DNA from: Chloroflexota bacterium
Lineage (GTDB): Bacteria > Chloroflexota > Dehalococcoidia > SM23-28-2 > RBG-16-64-32
Assembly (NCBI GenBank): GCA_016190405.1
Contig: JACPQO010000229.1
Span: forward strand, 1 to 5,215
Direction of reading: 5' to 3'
DNA: 5,215 bases
Below are positions 1 to 4,686 of the stretch, piece by piece. Position 1 is the first letter of the stretch; every line of letters begins with the position of its first letter. The notes beneath the pieces are model-generated. The model was not told where the DNA came from. It was given only the letters and a program-made list of their open reading frames with translations, and did no database searches. A program made the translations under genes and the position numbers.

Positions 1-1
1 G

Positions 2-235
2 CGCCAGGGCGAGATCCTCGTGTGCCCAGCGACGATGCCCGCCTGGACGCCTCTGTTCGGCATCGCCGCCGCCGTCGTCACCGACCACGGCGGCATCCTC
101 TCGCACACGGCTATCGTGGCCCGCGAGTACCGGATCCCGGCCGTCGTAGGCACCAAGGTGGGCACAGCCTTGATCAAGGACGGCCAGACCATCACCGTGG
201 ACGGAACCGGCGGCACCGTCAGGCTGGAGGGCTAG
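2..235 (+). CDS. PEP-utilising enzyme, C-terminal phosphohistidine swivel domain (5' partial)
   Basis: Only the last 77 codons are present; the reading frame is open to the left edge, so the gene begins outside the window. The residues visible form the mobile phosphohistidine domain of PEP-utilising enzymes (PEP synthase, pyruvate phosphate dikinase, rifampicin phosphotransferase). The signature [13 protein letters not shown] followed by IPAVVGT is clear, and the His codon at 104-106 is the expected phosphocarrier residue. The domain runs to a typical end ([18 protein letters not shown]) and then stops. No PEP/pyruvate-binding TIM barrel follows, unlike PEP synthase, PPDK or enzyme I. Known proteins that place this domain last include rifampicin phosphotransferase and phenylphosphate-synthase-like enzymes with an N-terminal ATP-grasp part, so that architecture is inferred here. 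The substrate cannot be told from this fragment. The domain call is secure; the exact enzyme is not. Confidence 0.9.
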   Translation, partial: RQGEILVCPATMPAWTPLFGIAAAVVTDHGGILSHTAIVAREYRIPAVVGTKVGTALIKDGQTITVDGTGGTVRLEG

Positions 236-242
236 CTCACTT

Positions 243-270
243 GTAGGGGCGCAGCATGCTGCGCCCCTAC
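243..270. repeat. 28-nt perfect palindromic repeat (REP-like), copy 1
   Basis: The sequence reads identically on both strands over 28 bases, with arms GTAGGGGCGC and GCGCCCCTAC around the centre AGCATGCT. It begins 7 bases after the stop of the PEP-utilising enzyme. A second copy at 4929-4956 has identical 10-base arms and differs at three central positions, so this is a family of dispersed elements. As RNA it would form a strong hairpin, but no T-run follows, so I do not call it an intrinsic terminator. It carries an ATG at 256 that is in frame with the transporter downstream. Confidence 0.9.
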
Positions 271-288
271 TCACACCTAGCGCCCTTC

Positions 289-1749
289 ATGAGCGCTCCA
301 GCAACCGCCGGCAGCCGAGAGTCGAGCTACCTCCTTCTCCTCATCACCGTCTCCCTGGGCGCTGTCCTGGCCCCTCTCAACTCCACCATGCTGGCCGTGG
401 CCCTGCCCGAGATCCGCGACGACTTCTCCGTCGGCCACGCCGAGATCGGCTGGCTGGTCTCCGCCTACCTCATCGCCATGGCCGTGGCGCAGCCCATGGG
501 CGGGCGCCTCGGCGACCAGTTGGGCCGCGCCCGCGTCTTCCGGGCTGGACTTGCCGCTTTCCTCGTCCTCTCCCTGGCCGCCGCCTTCGCACCCACCTTC
601 CCGGTCCTCATCCTGATGCGCAGCGGCCAGGCCCTCGTCGGCGCCGCCGTCATCCCCAACGGTATGGCCATGCTCAGGGAGTCCGTCCCCGCCAGCAGGT
701 TCGGCCGCGCCACCGGCCTCACGGGCTCCGCCATCTCCATCTCCGCCGCCGTCGGCCCCCTGCTGGGCGCTGGCCTCCTGGCCACCGGGTCCTGGCGGCT
801 CCTCTTCCTGATGAACGTCCCTCTGGTGGCCGTCGCCCTGGCTAGCCAGGCCCTGCTCGCCTATCCGGAGAGAGTCGCCCGCCTCAAGCTGGACATCGAT
901 TGGCCTGGCGCCGCGGTCTTTGCTGCCCTCCTGGCGTCTGTCACCTTCCTCCTCAATTCCCTGCGCGGCGGACAGGACGGGTACGTCATGGGCGCCGGCA
1001 TCCTGGGCCTCCTGATATTCTCCGCCCTCTTCCTTCAGCGGCAGGTCTACACCTCCACGCCCATCGCCGAATGGAAGCTCTTCCGCAGCCGCTCCTACGC
1101 CGCGGCCACCACCTACATCCTGTTCAGCAACCTGGTGATGTACACTACCCTACTGGCCATGCCCTTCTTCATCAAAGAGGTGCAGCACAAGGGGAGCGCG
1201 ACCACTGGTACCCTCCTGGGCGCCATGTCCATACTGATGGCCGTCGTCGCCCCTCTCAGCGGCCGCCTGTCCGATGCCTGGGGCCGCCGGCAGCCCGTCC
1301 TGGCCGGCGGCCTCGTTCTGGTGGCTGGCGCCATCCTGCTCCTGGTTGGCCTGGACCGCGGCGTCTCCTACGGGTACCTGGCGGCCAGCCTGGTCATCCT
1401 CGGCCTCGGCGTCGGCCTGAGCACCGGGCCCGCCAGCGCCGCCGCCATCGAGGCGGCCCCCCGACATCTGGCCGGCACCGCCGCTGGCACCAACTCCATG
1501 ATGCGCTACCTGGGCAGCATCGTCGGCGCCGGCATCCTGGGCGCCGTGCTCAGCGCTGGTACGGACGGGCCGGGCGTGTCCCTCTTCCACCTCATCTTCG
1601 CGGTCCTGGTGGCTATGGCGGCCCTCGCCTGCGTCTCCGCCCTCTTCGTCCACCGCTTTCCGCCCGAGACGCCGGCTCCCAGTGTTCAGCCGTTTCCAGC
1701 CGAGGCCGGGGCCCTGGGGGCCGCGCGATCCTCCCGGGCGGAGCCCTGA
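289..1749 (+). CDS. MFS transporter, DHA2 (EmrB/QacA-like, 14 helices)
   Basis: This 486-residue integral membrane protein is a proton-linked major facilitator transporter. Family motifs are visible: motif D1 around residues 28-40 (LAPLNSTMLAVALP), motif A at 72-82 (GRLGDQLGRAR), a motif B-like stretch at 111-119 (RSGQALVGA), motif C near 155-162 (VGPLLGAG), and a second motif A at 325-334 (GRLSDAWGRR). About fourteen hydrophobic segments can be counted, including the extra central pair (about 205-223 and 231-250) that marks DHA2 members. Family members usually export drugs or other small molecules, but the substrate cannot be read from sequence. I chose ATG 289 because the in-frame ATG at 256 lies inside a palindromic repeat and adds 11 non-hydrophobic residues; neither start has a convincing Shine-Dalgarno, so this is uncertain. 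A GH172 hydrolase follows after 12 bases, so the cargo may be a sugar or glycoside (inference). The tail after about residue 458 is Pro/Ala-rich and probably disordered. Confidence 0.92.
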   Translation: MSAPATAGSRESSYLLLLITVSLGAVLAPLNSTMLAVALPEIRDDFSVGHAEIGWLVSAYLIAMAVAQPMGGRLGDQLGRARVFRAGLAAFLVLSLAAAFAPTFPVLILMRSGQALVGAAVIPNGMAMLRESVPASRFGRATGLTGSAISISAAVGPLLGAGLLATGSWRLLFLMNVPLVAVALASQALLAYPERVARLKLDIDWPGAAVFAALLASVTFLLNSLRGGQDGYVMGAGILGLLIFSALFLQRQVYTSTPIAEWKLFRSRSYAAATTYILFSNLVMYTTLLAMPFFIKEVQHKGSATTGTLLGAMSILMAVVAPLSGRLSDAWGRRQPVLAGGLVLVAGAILLLVGLDRGVSYGYLAASLVILGLGVGLSTGPASAAAIEAAPRHLAGTAAGTNSMMRYLGSIVGAGILGAVLSAGTDGPGVSLFHLIFAVLVAMAALACVSALFVHRFPPETPAPSVQPFPAEAGALGAARSSRAEP

Positions 1750-1754
1750 GGAGG
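1748..1754 (+). promoter_or_regulatory. Shine-Dalgarno of the GH172 gene, overlapping the transporter stop
   Basis: GAGGAGG ends 7 bases before ATG 1762 and shares its first two bases with the transporter's TGA at 1747-1749. This fixes the hydrolase start and implies that the two genes are read from one mRNA, possibly with translational coupling. Confidence 0.8.
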
Positions 1755-1761
1755 CGGCGAC

Positions 1762-2823
1762 ATGCTCGGCTCCTCCTCCCTGGGCGGCCTGCCCCGCCTG
1801 CGCGACGCCCGGCGCGGTCGCGCCTCCTCCTACGACGTCTCCGGCGGCAACGCCGACTTCTGGCTCGTGGCCCCCGGCGAGACCCGCACCCTCGCCGCTA
1901 TCGACGGCCCCGGCTGTATCCGCCACATCTGGATGACCCTCGCCTCTCGCGAGGCCGCCTACCCCCGCCGCAGCGTCCTGCGCATGTACTGGGACGGCTC
2001 CGACGCTCCCTGCGTGGAGGTCCCCAGCGGCGACTTCTTCGGCATCGGGCACGGCATCGTCAAGCAGTTCTGGTCGCTGCCCCTGGCCATGAGCCCCCAG
2101 GACGGCCGCGCCTTCAACTGCTTCTTCCCCATGCCCTTCGCGAAAGGCGCCCGCATCGACCTCACCAACGACGGCGAGCGCCGCCTCGTCGCCTACTTCT
2201 ACGTCGACTACGAGCAGTACGACAGGTCCCCGGAGGGTGTCGGCTACTTCCACGCCCAGTGGCGTCGCCAGAACCCCACCGACGGCTGGGGCGACGACTC
2301 CCGCCGCTTTGCTGAGCACCCCGACTACCGCAGCGAAGTCTGGTCGACCCCTAACCTGACCGGCGAAGGCAACTACGTCATCCTCGAGGCCCGCGGCCGC
2401 GGCCACTACGTCGGCTGCAACCTGAACATCGATTGCTTCCAGCGCAGCAAGAACGACTGGTACGGCGAGGGCGACGATATGATCTTCATCGACGGCGACA
2501 CGTCGCCCACGCTCCACGGCACCGGGACGGAGGACTACTTCAATACCGCCTGGGGCCCCGGCCAGGAGTTCTGCGCCCCTTACCACGGTCTCCCCCTCAC
2601 CTCCGGCAAGCCCGACTGGCCCTACGGCGGTAAGCACTCCATGTACCGCTTCCACATCGAGGACCCCATCCACTTCCGCGAGTCCATCCGGGTCACCATC
2701 GAGCACGGCCACGCCAACAACCTCTCCAACGACTACTCCTCCACCGCCTACTGGTACCAGACGGAGCCCCACCTGCCGTTCCTGCCCCTGCCGCCTGTCG
2801 CCGACCGCCTGCCGCGCGAGTAG
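1762..2823 (+). CDS. DUF2961 / GH172 family glycoside hydrolase
   Basis: This 353-residue protein belongs to DUF2961, now glycoside hydrolase family 172. Characterised members act on difructose dianhydride I or on D-arabinofuranosides and have a double jelly-roll fold. Hallmarks are visible in order: GPGCIRHIWMTL (49-60), LRMYWDG (73-79), VPSGDFFG (87-94), SP-DGRAFNCFFPMPF (111-126), GEGDDMIFIDGD (235-246), HGTGTEDYF (252-260) and the C-terminal YQTEPH (332-337). Glu236 and Glu257 are the likely nucleophile and acid/base; their spacing of 21 residues equals that of the catalytic glutamates I recall for the founding enzyme (E270/E291). There is no signal peptide, so it should act in the cytoplasm on a substrate that has been imported or made inside. 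The length is that of a single catalytic domain. It sits 12 bases after an MFS gene with a strong Shine-Dalgarno. Family assignment is strong; the sugar is unknown. Confidence 0.92.
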   Translation: MLGSSSLGGLPRLRDARRGRASSYDVSGGNADFWLVAPGETRTLAAIDGPGCIRHIWMTLASREAAYPRRSVLRMYWDGSDAPCVEVPSGDFFGIGHGIVKQFWSLPLAMSPQDGRAFNCFFPMPFAKGARIDLTNDGERRLVAYFYVDYEQYDRSPEGVGYFHAQWRRQNPTDGWGDDSRRFAEHPDYRSEVWSTPNLTGEGNYVILEARGRGHYVGCNLNIDCFQRSKNDWYGEGDDMIFIDGDTSPTLHGTGTEDYFNTAWGPGQEFCAPYHGLPLTSGKPDWPYGGKHSMYRFHIEDPIHFRESIRVTIEHGHANNLSNDYSSTAYWYQTEPHLPFLPLPPVADRLPRE

Positions 2824-2846
2824 GGCGCGATCTTCTGACCTCTCCG

Positions 2847-2921
2847 TGTCATCCTGAGCGCCGACCACACCCTTCGACAGCGAAAACGCAGGCTCGCGAA
2901 GGGATCTGGGGAGGGGCAAAC
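2847..2921. repeat. ~75-bp mosaic intergenic repeat, copy A
   Basis: It starts TGTCATCCTGAGCG and ends ATCTGGGG-A-GGGGCAAAC. A 74-bp relative lies at 4591-4664 with the same ends and a conserved middle block (TCGACAGCG...ACGCAG), while the stretch after the first 14 bases differs. Inside it, CCCTTCG (2870-2876) pairs with CGAAGGG (2897-2903), enclosing a small GCG-AAAA-CGC hairpin. It is non-coding and lies between the hydrolase stop and the cytochrome promoter. It looks like a non-autonomous dispersed element; no flanking target duplication is obvious. Confidence 0.8.
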
Positions 2922-2970
2922 ATACCACTCTCCTGCCGCCGTAGGGAATGGCGGCGCGGCCCTGCAATTG

Positions 2971-2979
2971 TGCTAGAAT
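2971..2979 (+). promoter_or_regulatory. Extended -10 promoter for the cytochrome gene
   Basis: TGCTAGAAT fits the extended -10 pattern TGnTAnAAT of housekeeping sigma factors (five of six -10 bases). It lies in a short AT-richer stretch inside otherwise GC-rich DNA. No good -35 hexamer is seen about 17 bases upstream, as is common for extended -10 promoters. Transcription would start near 2986, leaving a leader of about 33 bases before ATG 3019. It suggests the cytochrome has its own promoter, separate from the MFS-hydrolase pair. Confidence 0.55.
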
Positions 2980-2998
2980 TCACATGGAATCTGACGCC

Positions 2999-3004
2999 GA
3001 GGAG
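2999..3004 (+). promoter_or_regulatory. Probable Shine-Dalgarno of the cytochrome gene
   Basis: GAGGAG is the only purine-rich site before ATG 3019. Its spacing of 14 bases is longer than the usual 5-10. No alternative in-frame start lies closer, so I keep ATG 3019. Confidence 0.45.
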
Positions 3005-3018
3005 ATCATACCGCCGCC

Positions 3019-4512
3019 ATGCCGAGATGGTTCCGCAGGGGCGGGCCGCCAGCCGGTTCGGCCGGGCCGGCGGATGGTGAGTCGCATCGCCGCGGCGACG
3101 CCATCGGCCTGACCCGCAACCCCATCTCTGTCCTGGGCGCCGTCATGGGCCTTCTGGGGCTGGCGGCCGTCAGCTTTGCCCTGGTCGTACAGGCCCTGGG
3201 TGTCCGGCCCAGCCCCTACTTCGGGGTCCTGGCCTTCCTGCTCCTTCCGTCCGTTCTGGTGGGGGGTCTCGTCCTCGTTCCTGCCGGCATGCTCTGGGAG
3301 GCGCGGCGCCGGGCGGCGGCGGCGCGCCGCGGAGAAGGCGTGCCGCCGGCGTTCCGCATAGACCTCAGCAACCCCCGGCACCTGTGGGGCATCGCCGCCT
3401 TCGCCACCGCTACCGCCCTCATTCTGGGCGCCCTGGGTGCCGCCGGCTATCGTGCCGTGGAATTCACAGACTCCGTTACCTTCTGCGGCCAGACCTGCCA
3501 CACCGTCATGGCCCCCCAGTACGAACCGAACAAGCAGTCTGCCCACGCTCGTGTGCCCTGCGCTACCTGCCACATCGGGTCGGGAGCCAGCTGGTGGGTC
3601 CAGTCCAAGCTCTCAGGTTTGGGGCAGGTCTTCGCCACCGTCCTGGACACCTACCCCCGGCCCATCCCGGCGCCCATCGAGGACCTGCGCCCCGCCCGTG
3701 AGACGTGCGAAGAGTGTCATTGGCGGGAGCGCGCGTATGGCCTGCGGCTCAAGATGTACCGCGAGCACCTCCCCGACGAGCAGAACACTATGGAGACCCG
3801 CGCCCTGGCCTTCCGGGTGGGGACGGGCGGCACGGAGCCCGGCGGCGTGCACTGGCATACCGCCGTCCAGATATGGTACCGCTCCGCTGATGCTGAGCGT
3901 CAGAAGATCGGCTGGGTGGCGGTCGAGGGGGACCCTGAACGCGCCGCGGAGTGGATCAACCCCCTGATCCCCCAGGACCAACTCGGGGAGGCCCGCCTCA
4001 TGGACTGTGTCGACTGCCACAACCGCACGGGACACGAGATCCCGTGGCCCGAGCGGCTCATCGATGAGGCGCTCACGTCTGGCCGGCTCGACTCCAGCCT
4101 CCCGTACTTGAAACGGGAGGCCATGCGCCTGCTCTTCGCCGACGACGTCAACCCCGACGCCGGCCGCCTGGCCGCCACCTGGAAGAACGGCTGGTTCGAC
4201 CAGCTCCGCGACTTCTACAGCCATAACTATCCCGATGTGGCCTCAACCAAACAGGAAGCGATCCAGAAGGCCATCGAGGAATTGCAGCGCATCGCCGGCC
4301 AGGTCATCTACCCGGAGATGAATACCACCTGGCGCACCTACATCAACAACAACAAGCACGTGAACCAGCAGCGGCAGGAGGATGGCTGCTTCCGCTGCCA
4401 CACCTCCCTCATGCGCAGCGACACCCGCGAGTCCCTCCCCGGCGCCCGCTGCGAGTACTGCCACTACGAGTTCCCCCCCGGCCAGATCAAGGAGATGCAG
4501 GAGATCGAGTAG
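3019..4512 (+). CDS. Membrane-anchored hexahaem-type cytochrome c, NapC/NirT-like N-terminal part
   Basis: The 497-residue protein begins with a basic cytosolic tail and three hydrophobic helices (about 36-60, 66-92 and 122-145). An Arg-rich loop (EARRRAAAARRG, 94-105) between helices 2 and 3 should be cytosolic, which puts everything after residue 145 outside the membrane. Five CXXCH haem-c sites follow: 181-185 (CATCH), 230-234 (CEECH), 330-334 (CVDCH), 457-461 (CFRCH) and 478-482 (CEYCH). A sixth, first site at 156-161 reads CGQTCH, a CX3CH variant. The stretch from the first site through SGASWWVQSKLSG to RPARETCEECH resembles the quinol-oxidising NapC/NirT/NrfH group; the later half is an extension, as these proteins are usually near 200 residues with one helix. 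Met164, three residues after the first haem His, could be an axial ligand, as a Met is in NrfH (inference). Likely role: moving electrons from the quinone pool to an extracytoplasmic partner. No reductase or haem-lyase gene is in the window, so the partner is unknown. Confidence 0.88.
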   Translation: MPRWFRRGGPPAGSAGPADGESHRRGDAIGLTRNPISVLGAVMGLLGLAAVSFALVVQALGVRPSPYFGVLAFLLLPSVLVGGLVLVPAGMLWEARRRAAAARRGEGVPPAFRIDLSNPRHLWGIAAFATATALILGALGAAGYRAVEFTDSVTFCGQTCHTVMAPQYEPNKQSAHARVPCATCHIGSGASWWVQSKLSGLGQVFATVLDTYPRPIPAPIEDLRPARETCEECHWRERAYGLRLKMYREHLPDEQNTMETRALAFRVGTGGTEPGGVHWHTAVQIWYRSADAERQKIGWVAVEGDPERAAEWINPLIPQDQLGEARLMDCVDCHNRTGHEIPWPERLIDEALTSGRLDSSLPYLKREAMRLLFADDVNPDAGRLAATWKNGWFDQLRDFYSHNYPDVASTKQEAIQKAIEELQRIAGQVIYPEMNTTWRTYINNNKHVNQQRQEDGCFRCHTSLMRSDTRESLPGARCEYCHYEFPPGQIKEMQEIE

Positions 4513-4558
4513 CCGGAAGGTGCGCCCGCCTGCGCAGGGACAAGCGGCCGACCACCAG

Positions 4559-4582
4559 CAGCCGCACCGGCGCCTCGAACCC
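4559..4582 (-). pseudogene. Remnant matching the 3' end of a class III cyclase gene
   Basis: Read on the minus strand, these 24 bases encode GFEAPVRL. They match 23 of 24 bases of the intact cyclase at 4714-4737, which encodes GFEEPVRL near its C terminus. The similarity stops about 8 bases before the mosaic repeat at 4591 on the upstream side, and after the Leu codon on the other, where the intact gene continues FEVRWREP and stops. It is best read as a scrap of a second cyclase gene or a partial duplication, with the rest lost. No function is expected. Confidence 0.6.
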
Positions 4583-4588
4583 TGAAGA

Positions 4589-4614
4589 AATGTCATCCTG
4601 AGCGAGATGACATT
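4589..4614 (-). terminator. Candidate intrinsic terminator of the cyclase gene
   Basis: AATGTCATC (4589-4597) pairs perfectly with GATGACATT (4606-4614), a 9-bp stem with an 8-base loop. On the minus strand the stem is followed directly by TTCTTC (the plus strand before it reads GAAG-AA), a modest U-tract, about 73 bases beyond the cyclase stop. On the plus strand no T-run follows. The stem is AT-rich and therefore weak, and it is built from the left end of repeat copy B; copy A lacks the pairing half. It could also help terminate the convergent cytochrome transcript. Confidence 0.4.
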
Positions 4615-4664
4615 CGCTCGACAGCGGCAACGCAGCTTCGCGAAGGATCTGGGGCGGGGCAAAC
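4591..4664. repeat. ~75-bp mosaic intergenic repeat, copy B
   Basis: It shares TGTCATCCTGAGCG at the left, TCGACAGCG and CGCAG in the middle, and CGCGAAGG-ATCTGGGG-GGGGCAAAC at the right with copy A at 2847-2921, in the same orientation. The small inner hairpin GCG-loop-CGC is kept, but the loop is GCAA (a GNRA tetraloop) instead of AAAA. The stretch after the first 14 bases differs and here forms the inverted partner of the left end. It lies between the convergent cytochrome and cyclase genes, beside the cyclase-like remnant. Confidence 0.8.
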
Positions 4665-4686
4665 GTCTGCAACGGGCCGAATGGAG

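Noticed and set aside
243..270. Calling the first palindrome an intrinsic terminator of the PEP-utilising enzyme.
   Set aside because: The stem is strong and well placed, but no T-run follows on either strand and its near-identical twin lies inside a gene, so it is better explained as a dispersed repeat.
900..2315. A long plus-strand open frame spanning the end of the transporter and the start of the hydrolase.
   Set aside because: Its translation is Arg/Pro-rich without motifs, typical of an out-of-frame shadow of GC-rich coding DNA.
1150..2967. A very long open frame on the minus strand, opposite the transporter and the hydrolase.
   Set aside because: It mirrors codon structure of two well-supported plus-strand genes in GC-rich DNA; its translation is low-complexity Val/Ala/Gly with no recognisable domain.
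4097..4121. A perfect 9-bp hairpin (GCCTCCCGT / ACGGGAGGC, 7-base loop) inside the cytochrome gene.
   Set aside because: It lies in ordinary coding sequence (SLPYLKREA), matches neither repeat family and has no T-run; coincidence in GC-rich codons is enough to explain it.
2847..4664. Reading the repeats as a CRISPR array, or as ends of a composite transposon.
   Set aside because: There are only two copies of each repeat, 1.7 kb or more apart, with no spacers, no transposase and no clear target duplications.
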